From Sphingobacteriales bacterium (GTDB lineage Bacteria; Bacteroidota; Bacteroidia; Chitinophagales; Chitinophagaceae), in assembly GCA_012270485.1 (NCBI GenBank), contig JAAXIF010000052.1, forward strand, positions 1-64,000: a stretch of DNA of 64,000 nt, read 5' to 3'. Positions 26,709 through 35,405 of this stretch are shown piece by piece. The first letter of the stretch is position 1. Each line of letters begins with the position of its first letter. The translations under genes were made by a program, and so were the position numbers. Below the pieces are notes generated by a model. The model had not been told where the DNA came from and did not search any database. It saw only the letters and a program-made list of their open reading frames with translations.

Positions 26709-29309
26709 ATGAAAAGAAAAAATACCTCCTTTCTTTTATTCTTCTGTTTGCTGACCTATTTTGCTAAAGCCCAGATTGTACCATCAACAGCCAGTTCTTC
26801 GGATATTTACCAGCAGTTGAAAAAGCTGAATGTGCTTGGCAGTGTACTGTATATCGCAGCACATCCTGATGATGAAAACAATGGTTTACTTCCTTATCTG
26901 GCAAAAGAAAAGTTGTATCGTACCGCGTATTTAAGTCTGACCAGAGGCGATGGTGGTCAAAACCTGATCGGTCCCGAACAAGGAATTGAATTGGGTATGA
27001 TTCGTACCCATGAATTAATGGCTGCACGAGCGATCGATGGATCTGAGCAATATTTCACGACTGCCTATGAATTCGGTTTTAGTAAAAGTGCGGAAGAAGC
27101 ATTGCGTATTTGGGACCGTGAACGCGTATTAGAAGATGTTGTTTGGATGATCAGAAAATTCCAACCCGATATCATTGTTGCTCGTTTCCCAGGTGATGAA
27201 AGGGCTGGTCATGGTCACCATGCTGCTTCAGCCATTATTGCTAATGAAGCTTTTGAAGCAGCAGCAGATCCCAATAAATTTTCAGATCAGTTTAGATTCG
27301 GACTCAAACCATGGAAAGCCAAAAGAATTTTGTGGAACACTTTCAATTTTGGCAGAACAAATACTACGAGTGATAATCAGTTGAAAATGGAAGTAGGAGG
27401 GTACAATCCTTTGATTGGAAAGAGTTATGGAGAATTGGGTGGAGAAGCAAGAAGCATGCATAAAAGTCAGGCTGAAGGCAGACCTAGAAGAAGAGGTGAA
27501 GTATTTGAATACTTTGTAACAACAGGTGGAGATTCTGCTAAGACAGATATCATGGAAGGAATCAATACCGGTTGGGAAAGATTGAAAGCAGATACTGTTT
27601 TGCAAACCGTTACTACACAAGGGAAAACAACATCGATTCCTATCAATAACAAAGCGCAGATTGATAGTATTCAATTACTACTTCAACAAGTGTTACAGCA
27701 GTACGATTTCAAAAGTCCGGATAAATCTGTTCCAACGCTGGTAAAACTGTATCGTAAGATTGAAAGCCTAAAAACTACTGATCAGCTTTGGAAATTGCAA
27801 AAGCTAAAAGAGCTAAAAGAAATCATTGAATTTGCTTCAGCATTGTTTGTAGAAGCATATACACAACAGGAAACAGCATTAAAAGGAGATAGTGTACGTG
27901 TGAGTTACTTTATCAACAAAAGATCTGATGTGCCTATGAAGATCAGATCCGTGAAAATGGCTGATAATCAAGATACCCTGGTGATGCTCTATCCTGAAAA
28001 AAATAAGAACTATGTCTTTACAAAAGTAATGGTACCAATACTTGGACCTGAGGCGACACAGCCTTACTGGCTTCGTCAACCTAAAGTAAGGGATGGGATG
28101 TTTGCCGTATCAAATCAGCTTGATATGGGTAAAGCCTGGAATGAACCTTTGTATCATGCTGTATTCACAGTTGAAATAGATGGGTATACTTTTGACCTGA
28201 AGAAGCCGGTATTATATAAATATGTAGATGCAGAACGTGGAGAACTCTATCAGCCATTTATCATTGTGCCACATATCGAATTGTATTTGTCTCCATCCGT
28301 GGTATTGTTGAATGTGAAAGATGAGTATGGAAAGAATCGTTCTGATTCGATGTTACATGTGATTTATCGATCTAATTTCTCACAAGCAGCAGCAATAACT
28401 GACCTGGATATTCGTCAGGAAGCAGTGAAATCCGTTATCTCAGCAGAGAAAAGAGCTTTTATAAAAGGACAAAGACAAATCATTGATATTCCTATATCGA
28501 AAGTATACAGTCCAAAAGCTCCGGTGAAGTATTTAGAAGCGACGATGAGTATCGTGAATTCCGATGGTAAGGCAATGTATTTTTCTGATTACTTCAAGGC
28601 GATCAAATACGATCATATTCCAAACATTCATTACGCATTTAGGGATCATGTGAAAGTGATCGATACTGAAATTCGAGTAAGAGGAAAGAAGATTGGGTTC
28701 ATTCCAGGGTCAGGAGATGTGATGCCAGATGCATTGAAGCAAATGGGTTATGAAGTGAAGATATTGGATGATGCATCAGTAACGGATGAAGGACTTAAAG
28801 ATTTAGATGCCATCGTTACAGGTGTACGAGCGTATAATATTCATGAATGGCTGACGGGGAAATATGATGTGATGATGCGTTATGTACAGAATGGAGGTAA
28901 TCTGATTGTTCAATATAATCGCAATCAAGGTGGTGTTTCAGCTCCTAAGATTGGTCCATATCCTTTTCAGATATCTTCGACACGGGTAACAGAAGAAGAT
29001 GCAGCAGTAAAATTTGTATTGCCACAACATCCTGTATTGAATTTCCCGAATAAAATATCCGATGTTGATTTCACTGATTGGGTACAGGAGAGAAGCACTT
29101 ATCAGGCAGATCAATTTGCCGGAAAATATGAGGCACCTTTAGGTATGAATGATACAGGAGAAAAAGAAAGTACGGGAAGCCTGATCACCACGAAATATGG
29201 AAAAGGAAATTTTGCTTATGTAAGTTTGGTGATGTTCAGACAATTGCCTGCCGGTAATCCCGGTGTATTTAAAATATTAGCGAATTTGATAGCCTTACCC
29301 AAGCAATAA
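26709..29309 (+). CDS. Exported PIG-L family deacetylase
   Basis: 866 residues with a Sec signal (ending FAKAQ). The PIG-L/LmbE domain occupies about residues 40-290: AAHPDDENNGLLPYLA supplies the AHPDDE zinc and base residues, and AGHGHHAASAIIA supplies the later histidines. The family removes N-acetyl groups from sugars. The C-terminal 550 residues are beta-rich and end in a GATase-like stretch (MKQMGYEVKILDDASV...GNLIVQYNRN). It may act on an extracellular N-acetylated sugar or glycolipid. Followed after 4 nt by two tiny membrane ORFs and an SSS symporter, which suggests that its product or a related solute is imported. Confidence 0.9.
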   Translation: MKRKNTSFLLFFCLLTYFAKAQIVPSTASSSDIYQQLKKLNVLGSVLYIAAHPDDENNGLLPYLAKEKLYRTAYLSLTRGDGGQNLIGPEQGIELGMIRTHELMAARAIDGSEQYFTTAYEFGFSKSAEEALRIWDRERVLEDVVWMIRKFQPDIIVARFPGDERAGHGHHAASAIIANEAFEAAADPNKFSDQFRFGLKPWKAKRILWNTFNFGRTNTTSDNQLKMEVGGYNPLIGKSYGELGGEARSMHKSQAEGRPRRRGEVFEYFVTTGGDSAKTDIMEGINTGWERLKADTVLQTVTTQGKTTSIPINNKAQIDSIQLLLQQVLQQYDFKSPDKSVPTLVKLYRKIESLKTTDQLWKLQKLKELKEIIEFASALFVEAYTQQETALKGDSVRVSYFINKRSDVPMKIRSVKMADNQDTLVMLYPEKNKNYVFTKVMVPILGPEATQPYWLRQPKVRDGMFAVSNQLDMGKAWNEPLYHAVFTVEIDGYTFDLKKPVLYKYVDAERGELYQPFIIVPHIELYLSPSVVLLNVKDEYGKNRSDSMLHVIYRSNFSQAAAITDLDIRQEAVKSVISAEKRAFIKGQRQIIDIPISKVYSPKAPVKYLEATMSIVNSDGKAMYFSDYFKAIKYDHIPNIHYAFRDHVKVIDTEIRVRGKKIGFIPGSGDVMPDALKQMGYEVKILDDASVTDEGLKDLDAIVTGVRAYNIHEWLTGKYDVMMRYVQNGGNLIVQYNRNQGGVSAPKIGPYPFQISSTRVTEEDAAVKFVLPQHPVLNFPNKISDVDFTDWVQERSTYQADQFAGKYEAPLGMNDTGEKESTGSLITTKYGKGNFAYVSLVMFRQLPAGNPGVFKILANLIALPKQ

Positions 29310-29313
29310 TACA

Positions 29314-29463
29314 ATGAAACAACGAAGAAAGATAGGTATATTGACTTTGGTCGTAATTGGAATTGCTATTGGTTTTCTGATTAAAAACGTACGCGTAGGC
29401 TTATTAATAGGCTTGGCTTTAGGCTTATTAAGCGGAAGTCTCATCCATAATAGAAACAAATGA
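29314..29463 (+). CDS. 49-residue two-helix membrane protein
   Basis: An ATG ORF 4 nt after the PIG-L stop. A basic start (MKQRRK) is followed by two hydrophobic, glycine-rich segments separated by KNVRVG, and the end is polar (HNRNK). It fits tightly between two longer genes with operon spacing, which argues that it is real. Unknown family. Confidence 0.6.
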   Translation: MKQRRKIGILTLVVIGIAIGFLIKNVRVGLLIGLALGLLSGSLIHNRNK

Positions 29464-29468
29464 TAAAT

Positions 29469-29588
29469 ATGAGTACCAAAGAAAAAATCCCTTTATTCAA
29501 GTCTTGGCGCAGTTGGTACTGGTTTGTGCTGTTGGTGTTATTGGGATTAATCCTTTTTTTTCTATGGCTCACTAAAACCTATGCATGA
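29469..29588 (+). CDS. 39-residue single-helix membrane protein before symporter
   Basis: MSTKEKIPLFKSWRSWYWFV followed by a single hydrophobic helix. Its stop overlaps the symporter start as ATGA, so the two are translationally coupled. It recalls small accessory subunits encoded directly before some SSS transporters, but I cannot name a family. Confidence 0.65.
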   Translation: MSTKEKIPLFKSWRSWYWFVLLVLLGLILFFLWLTKTYA

Positions 29589-31303
29589 GTAAGGTAGATT
29601 GGATAGTACTGGTGATTACCCTTGTTGCGATCATTACCTATGGACTGTATAAAAGCAGAACCAGTAAAGATCTTGAAGGCTATTTTCTAAGTAACAGAAG
29701 TATGCCTTGGTATCTTGTATTGCTCAGCATTATGGGGACACAAGCAAGTGCGATTACATTCTTATCGGCACCCGGACAAGCGTTCACTGACGGTATGCGA
29801 TTTGTACAGTATTATTTTGGTCTGCCTATTGCCATGGTGATACTATGTGTGACTTTTGTTCCGCTATTCAATAAACTCAGGTTATTTACTGCTTATGAGT
29901 TTCTGGAGAAAAGATTTGATTTAAAGACCAGAACTTTTACTTCCTTTTTATTCTTGCTGTCAAGAGGATTGTCAACAGGTATCAGTATTTATGCTCCTTC
30001 CATTATTTTATCTTCTTTGATGGGATGGGATATTTTTTGGACAAATATTGTCATGGGAGGTATGCTGATCATATATACGGTTAGTGGTGGAGCAAAAGCA
30101 GTAGCATATACACAGCAATTGCAATTGATCATTATTTTTGCCGGAATGTTTGTTGCAGGGTATTTGATCGTTGATTATCTACCGGAAGGCGTAGGGTTTA
30201 ATGATGCTTTGAAAGTAAGTGGTGCTTCAGGAAAACTCAATGTCATTACAACAGGTATTACTGAAAATGGGTTTGATTGGAAAGATCGATACAACTTAAT
30301 CAGTGGTATTATTGGTGGCTTCTTTTTAGCACTTTCTTATTTCGGTACAGATCAATCGCAGGTAGGCCGCTATTTAACCGCCAAGGATAATACCGAAAGT
30401 AGATTGGGATTACTCATGAATGGATTGGTGAAAGTGCCTATGCAGTTTTTGATCTTATTGTTAGGTGCCTTATTGTTTACCTTTTATCAGTTTACACCTT
30501 CACCGGTCTTTTTTAATAAGGCAGTGGAAGAAAAAGCGATGCAAACTTCATATAAGGAAGAGCTTGTGTCCGTTCAATCACAATTTAATACCTATCAGAC
30601 TAAACAACAAGAGTGGAGTCGGTTGTATACCGTTGACAAACAAGAGCAGTATAAGGATAGTATTGCAGTAGGTGCGAAACAATTGGCGGGTTTACAGAAG
30701 CAATATAAAACCATATTAACCAAAGCAGTGCCCGGTGCAGATACTAATGATACCAACTATATCTTTTTAAGGTTTGTAGTTGATTTCTTACCCAAAGGAT
30801 TGGTGGGATTATTGATCGCCATAATCTTTCTGGCAGCATGGGGGTCTATAGCAGCCGCGTTGAACTCATTGGCTTCTTGTACCATGATTGACTTTCACCA
30901 ACGATTACAAGGAATTCAAACAAACAATACAGATCCTGATCAATGTGCAAAAGAATATACACAATCGAAATATTATACGCTAGCATGGGGTATCTTTTGT
31001 GTGATCACCGCTCAGTTTGCATCCGGTATGGGAAGTTTGATTGAAGCTGTAAATGTTTTAGGATCACTTTTCTACGGAGTGATCTTAGGTATTTTCTTGG
31101 TGGCATTTTATATGAAAAAAGTACAAGCAAATGCAGTGTTTACGGCAGCGGTTATTGGAGAGTTGATTGTGATAGGATTCTTCTTATTGGATCGTTATAA
31201 TATCATTGGACTTGGCTTCCTATGGCTGAATGTAGTAGGAGCTTTAGCAGTGGTTTTATTGAGTTTTGTTTTCCAATTGTTTCAACGAAGGGTTGTTCAG
31301 TAA
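29585..31303 (+). CDS. Sodium:solute symporter (SSS family)
   Basis: 572 residues, about 13-14 membrane helices with the LeuT fold. Typical signatures: GYFLSNRSMPWYLVLLSIMGTQASAITFLSAPGQAF, and the later GLLIAIIFLAAWGSIAAALNS. A long soluble insert (about 315-395) rich in Gln/Lys sits between two late helices, a common feature of Bacteroidota members. It imports a solute with Na+; solute unknown, with a link to the PIG-L gene inferred from the operon. The 3' end overlaps the KilA-N remnant by 48 bp, tail to tail. Confidence 0.93.
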   Translation: MSKVDWIVLVITLVAIITYGLYKSRTSKDLEGYFLSNRSMPWYLVLLSIMGTQASAITFLSAPGQAFTDGMRFVQYYFGLPIAMVILCVTFVPLFNKLRLFTAYEFLEKRFDLKTRTFTSFLFLLSRGLSTGISIYAPSIILSSLMGWDIFWTNIVMGGMLIIYTVSGGAKAVAYTQQLQLIIIFAGMFVAGYLIVDYLPEGVGFNDALKVSGASGKLNVITTGITENGFDWKDRYNLISGIIGGFFLALSYFGTDQSQVGRYLTAKDNTESRLGLLMNGLVKVPMQFLILLLGALLFTFYQFTPSPVFFNKAVEEKAMQTSYKEELVSVQSQFNTYQTKQQEWSRLYTVDKQEQYKDSIAVGAKQLAGLQKQYKTILTKAVPGADTNDTNYIFLRFVVDFLPKGLVGLLIAIIFLAAWGSIAAALNSLASCTMIDFHQRLQGIQTNNTDPDQCAKEYTQSKYYTLAWGIFCVITAQFASGMGSLIEAVNVLGSLFYGVILGIFLVAFYMKKVQANAVFTAAVIGELIVIGFFLLDRYNIIGLGFLWLNVVGALAVVLLSFVFQLFQRRVVQ

Positions 31304-32085
31304 GGATTTCATTTGTTGGATAGCTGTTTTATTCAATTCTAATAAATGTTGTTGCTGTGTTAACCCATTTCTGATCAAGAGTGCATTGATACTTTCCAGA
31401 TTACTGAGAATGATGAGTTGCTCTAACGTAGCCTGGTCTCGTATATTTCCGGTATGATTTTCTTTCCATTGTTTTGCTGTCATCCCAAATACAGCCATAT
31501 TAATGACTTCCGCTTCTGATGCATATACCATTGCTATTTGCTATTTGCTCAGAGTAGGAGGTATTAACACGTCTACAATAGCATCTGTATGAATTTTATG
31601 GTTGATTTTGGCTACTGTTCTATGGATATTCCATTCTAGCTGATGGGTAGTTGATTCCAGCTCTTTTAATCTTTGGACTTCCTTAATCAGGTATAACTTG
31701 AATTCTGCACTGATCCATGAGGCGAATTCAAATGCAATGTCCTTGTGCGCAAAAGTACCACCTGAATTTCCCGCTTTTACAACGATGCCTTTTGCATTGA
31801 CTAGGGTTTTCCATTTTAATGGGGATAGTATGAAGCTGTTACTGCCAGCTTCCTTCAGTAAGGGGTCGATTTCGACCCCTTTGAAATCGGATTATGCAAT
31901 AGTTCCCAGATCCCTAGAAACTCAATGGTAGACTTGGTTCGCATCCAGTTTTTGATGATATCCTTCGGCTCAGACGGATTTTTATACCTTGCTATATCGG
32001 TTAATGATATAAAATCGATAGTGCCATTCTTGAGTAATTCGATTCGCTTGTCTTTCACGATGATGATTTGCTTCTTGGATGCCAT
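31256..32085 (-). pseudogene. KilA-N domain protein, broken twice
   Basis: Read on the minus strand from ATG 32085, the frame gives a KilA-N domain (ISLTDIARYKNPSEPKDIIKNWMRTK ... GIWELLHNP). At about 31887-31890 one base is missing: CCGATTTC where CCGGATTTC restores NPDFKGVEIDPLLKEAGSN. After the shift the frame runs on with FAHKDIAFEFASWISAEFKLYLIKEVQRL, then meets TAG at 31543-31541, where CAG would give SKQQIAMVYASEAE. The rest (VINMAVFGMTAKQWKEN ... LEQLIILSNLE) is the normal C-terminal part. With both repaired the protein would be about 276 residues. KilA-N proteins bind DNA and are common in phage and chromosomal islands. Confidence 0.85.
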
Positions 32086-32179
32086 ATTCGTAGTTTGAAA
32101 TGGTAAAACTAATGGCACCTATCCAGCCATACAATACGTATAAATACCTGATTTATGGAAAAATCAGTAACATCGTAGC

Positions 32180-33457
32180 ATGAGCAATCGATTTACCGTT
32201 ACACCTTGGGCGAAGCATGCCGCTGTTTACGAGGTGAATATCAGGCAGTACACTCCGGAAGGAACTTTTCGTGCATTCATGGAACATCTGCCGAGATTAA
32301 AAGAAATGGGTATTGATATTCTTTGGTTCATGCCTATTACTCCTATCAGTGTAGAGAAACGTCAAGGGACTCTGGGGAGTTATTATGCTTGTAGCAGCTA
32401 TACCGATATCAATCCGGAGTTTGGAACAGCAAAAGATTTTAAAGAACTGGTCGATCAAGTGCATGCATTGGATATGAAATTGATCATTGACTGGGTCGCT
32501 AATCATACTGGAGCAGATCATCATTGGACCCAAACCCATCCTGAATGGTTTATTAGAGACGCAGAAGGAAACTTTACAGAACGAAATGGGTGGAAAGATG
32601 TGATCGATTTGAATTTTGACAACCATGACATGCGATCTGCTTTAGTCAACGCAATGCAGTATTGGATCACTGAATTTAATATCGATGGGTTTCGTTGTGA
32701 TATGGCACACCTTGTTCCACTTGATTTTTGGGTACATGCAAGAACACAATGTGATACTATAAAACCTTGCTTCTGGTTGGCAGAATGCGAAGTCGTAGAA
32801 TACCACAATGCATTTGATGCCACTTATGCATGGTGGTGGATGCATGAGTCGGAGAAGTTTATGAAAGGAGAACATGGTTTACATGAAGTAAGAGAAGTGT
32901 TACATGCTTATTCACAGTATCCATCCGGGGCGATCAAACTTTTCTTTACCAGCAATCATGATGAAAATAGTTGGAATGGAACCGAGTATGAAAAATATGG
33001 CATAGCAGCAAAAGCATGGGCAGTATTTACATGTACTTGGCAGGGAATGCCTTTGGTGTATAGCGGACAAGAAAATCCGAATTTGAAACGGCTTGCTTTT
33101 TTTGATAAAGATCAAATAGAGTGGAAAGAAACACCTGTGCTTCATACATTCTACCAGCAACTTTTACAGTACCGAAAAAAATCATCAGCTATTTTAGAAG
33201 GCGAGACATTCATTCTTCCTGCTGAACAAAATTTTATCATGGCTTATTTCAGGAAAAGAAATGATGAAACAATATTGGTATTATTAAATCTCTCTGATAA
33301 AGAAAGAGCTACAATAGAAGTAGAGCATCAATGGTTGTCCGGAAATTTCATAAACCTATTTTCTTCTTTAGGGTATACCTTTTCAACAAAAGAACATTTT
33401 GAATTAATGCCGGGAGATCATCTGGTATACATTAAAAAGAGGCAGTCTCAGAAGTAA
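32180..33457 (+). CDS. GH13 alpha-amylase-family enzyme
   Basis: 425 residues, no signal peptide, so cytoplasmic. All GH13 regions are present: DWVANHTGADH (region I), GFRCDMAHLVP with nucleophile D174, WLAECE with acid E202, and SNHDEN with D261. It probably acts on short alpha-glucans or similar sugars inside the cell, with a small C-terminal beta domain after about 340. No other glycan genes adjoin it. The final codons are part of a 45-bp imperfect direct repeat with the downstream region (33531-33581). Confidence 0.9.
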   Translation: MSNRFTVTPWAKHAAVYEVNIRQYTPEGTFRAFMEHLPRLKEMGIDILWFMPITPISVEKRQGTLGSYYACSSYTDINPEFGTAKDFKELVDQVHALDMKLIIDWVANHTGADHHWTQTHPEWFIRDAEGNFTERNGWKDVIDLNFDNHDMRSALVNAMQYWITEFNIDGFRCDMAHLVPLDFWVHARTQCDTIKPCFWLAECEVVEYHNAFDATYAWWWMHESEKFMKGEHGLHEVREVLHAYSQYPSGAIKLFFTSNHDENSWNGTEYEKYGIAAKAWAVFTCTWQGMPLVYSGQENPNLKRLAFFDKDQIEWKETPVLHTFYQQLLQYRKKSSAILEGETFILPAEQNFIMAYFRKRNDETILVLLNLSDKERATIEVEHQWLSGNFINLFSSLGYTFSTKEHFELMPGDHLVYIKKRQSQK

Positions 33458-33581
33458 AATAAGAACCTTGGGGTCGTTTAAGGGCTTGTAGTTCACGGCT
33501 TATGGTCAATGGCTAATGGTCCATAGTAAAAGAGACAGGAAGTCCCAAGAGTAAAATAAATATCCTGAGATTCGTTTACGT
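33441..33581. repeat. Imperfect direct repeat bracketing heptad words
   Basis: The end of the GH13 gene plus a few bases (33441-33480; AGTAAAATAAGAACC and GTCGTTTA blocks) recurs at 33531-33581 (AGTAAAATAAATATCC, TTCGTTTA). Between them, 33485-33531 reads as 7-nt words such as TGGTCAA, TGGCTAA and TGGTCCA. Similar words occur on the minus strand at 60088-60129. It may be a duplication made when the element entered or expanded. Confidence 0.6.
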
Positions 33582-33590
33582 TTGAATGAA

Positions 33591-33628
33591 AAGAGGCTGT
33601 ATCATTCCGTTGATACAGCCTCTTTTTT
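33591..33628. terminator. Bidirectional terminator with 14-bp stem
   Basis: AAGAGGCTGTATCA / TGATACAGCCTCTT around a 6-nt loop, followed by more T. It lies between convergent genes (GH13 and the HtrA-like protease). The identical stem, with a different loop, occurs at 60031-60064. Confidence 0.92.
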
Positions 33629-33647
33629 ATAGGTTCTTCTTGTTTCA

Positions 33648-35168
33648 TTATTCTTTTGCCAGTGTAAGCGGATAAGTATAGTTTCCTTCAAATCCGGGAT
33701 AAATACCTTCAAGACGAATAACACCACTGCCTTTCAGTGAAGCAATGATTTCCTGAAACTCTTCCAGATTTTTTACTTCACGTCCGTTCACTCCAGTGAT
33801 TACAAATCCGTCTTGCATTCTGCTCTTACTTAATAAGCCGTTACCTACCTTTCTAACCCTTACACCACCTTTGATATCATTCGCTGCAGCCAGACTTTTG
33901 TCAATATTTTCCAGCTCACCACCGATTTGCTCCATGATAGAAGTGGATTTAACAATATCAGTTGTACCAACTTTGTTTTTCAGTGTAATACTTACAGTGT
34001 TTTCTTTTCCACCGCGTTTATAGGCTAAAGTAATTTTATCACCCGGTTTGTATAAAGCGACTTGTTCTTGTAATTCTGGTCCACTGGTTACAGGGTTGCC
34101 ATTTACTTTAGTCACAATATCTCCTTTTTTCAATCCGGCAGCTGCAGCAGCACCTCCTTCAGGAACCCCGGTAATGTATACACCTTCACCTTCTTTTATC
34201 GCAACGCCAATTTCCTTTTCCAATTCACGTTTCTGGTCATCAGAAAGGTTCTCGTTCGGATAGTTTATACCAATATAAGCACGCTGAACAGTTCCAAACT
34301 TCACAATATCAGTTACAATCTTTTTTACAATGTTCACAGGAATTGCATAAGAATATCCAGCATAAGAACCGGTAGGAGAGGCAATCGCAGAGTTGATACC
34401 AATCAATTCTCCAGAAGTATTGATCAATGCACCACCGCTGTTGCCGCTATTCACAGCAGCATCTGTTTGTATAAATGATTCCACAGGACTTTGGCTCTGA
34501 CGACTATTAATGCCTATAGATCTTGACTTAGCACTTACAATTCCTGCAGTAACTGTTGCATCCAAATTCAAAGGATAACCAATTGCCAATACCCACTGTC
34601 CGAGCTTCACCTCATCACTATTGCCATAAACCAAATAAGGCAAGGATTTACCTTCAATTTTGATGACAGCAATATCGCTACTGGGATCTGTCCCTATGAC
34701 AGTGCCTTTGTATGATTTTTTATTCGCTAATGTAACATTGATCTCATCAGCTCCATCTACTACGTGATTATTGGTGATGATATACCCATCTTCCGTGATC
34801 AATACACCACTACCGCTGGCACGCTGCTCAGGAATCACACGTGGTCCGCCAAAGAAATCACCAAAATCATCACCAAACATATCGGCAAAAGGATTCCGTT
34901 GGCGATTGCTCACCTGACGTGCTTTTGTTTTTGTTTTGATATGCACCACTGCAGGTGTTGCAGAAGTAGCAGCAGGCGTAAAGTCGACCGCCGAACCAGT
35001 GTTGTTGTTTTTATCAAAAAATCCGGCGTAGTTCACAGGAAGCTTTCCTTCTTCCTGTATTCCTGCACGCTGATAATCATTGTACTTACTAAAGCCCCAA
35101 ACACTAAGGACAGCGGTGGTGGCGCTGATGGCAACCACGGCTAAAATGTTCTTGAGATTCATATGCAT
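33648..35168 (-). CDS. Do/DegQ-type periplasmic serine protease
   Basis: 506 residues with an N-terminal hydrophobic signal or anchor (about 8-26). Trypsin-like triad: H135 in TNNHVVDGA, D165 in DPSSDIAVIK, S244 in NSGNSGGALIN. A first PDZ domain lies at about 300-395 (GLKKGDIVTKVNGNPVTSG) and a second at about 430-500. It degrades or refolds misfolded envelope proteins. Two in-frame ATGs (MHMNL) are possible starts. It is closed by the strong bidirectional terminator. The 237-bp gap upstream (35169-35405) holds no gene, only its promoter region and the weak hairpin below. Confidence 0.95.
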   Translation of the reverse strand: MHMNLKNILAVVAISATTAVLSVWGFSKYNDYQRAGIQEEGKLPVNYAGFFDKNNNTGSAVDFTPAATSATPAVVHIKTKTKARQVSNRQRNPFADMFGDDFGDFFGGPRVIPEQRASGSGVLITEDGYIITNNHVVDGADEINVTLANKKSYKGTVIGTDPSSDIAVIKIEGKSLPYLVYGNSDEVKLGQWVLAIGYPLNLDATVTAGIVSAKSRSIGINSRQSQSPVESFIQTDAAVNSGNSGGALINTSGELIGINSAIASPTGSYAGYSYAIPVNIVKKIVTDIVKFGTVQRAYIGINYPNENLSDDQKRELEKEIGVAIKEGEGVYITGVPEGGAAAAAGLKKGDIVTKVNGNPVTSGPELQEQVALYKPGDKITLAYKRGGKENTVSITLKNKVGTTDIVKSTSIMEQIGGELENIDKSLAAANDIKGGVRVRKVGNGLLSKSRMQDGFVITGVNGREVKNLEEFQEIIASLKGSGVIRLEGIYPGFEGNYTYPLTLAKE

Positions 35169-35367
35169 GGTCTTTTATAATTTTAATCTGATCAAAAAAT
35201 ATGCCTTTCCGATAACAAATAAAACAAAGCTGTTTAAATGACAGTTCACCACTGACAGTATTTAACAAATGTTTTACGGCAATTCTCGTAGATCGGGGAA
35301 AGCTTGTTGAAATTCGCTTAAAGTTACGATAATCAGAACGTAAGAAAATGACTTTGGATAAACGGAA

Positions 35368-35400
35368 AGAGGCTGTTAATATAAGGCATATGGCCCCTCT
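35368..35400 (-). terminator. Weak terminator after the LuxC-type gene
   Basis: AGAGG/CCTCT with an inner GGC-GCC pair, six bases past the stop of the gene at 35406-36404 on the minus strand, followed by TTT. The loop is long and the stem short. Confidence 0.4.
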
Positions 35401-35405
35401 GGTTC

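Noticed and set aside
31855..32118. Start of the KilA-N frame at 32118
   Set aside because: The 11 extra residues are unlike the family; MASKKQIIIVKD at 32085 is the natural start.
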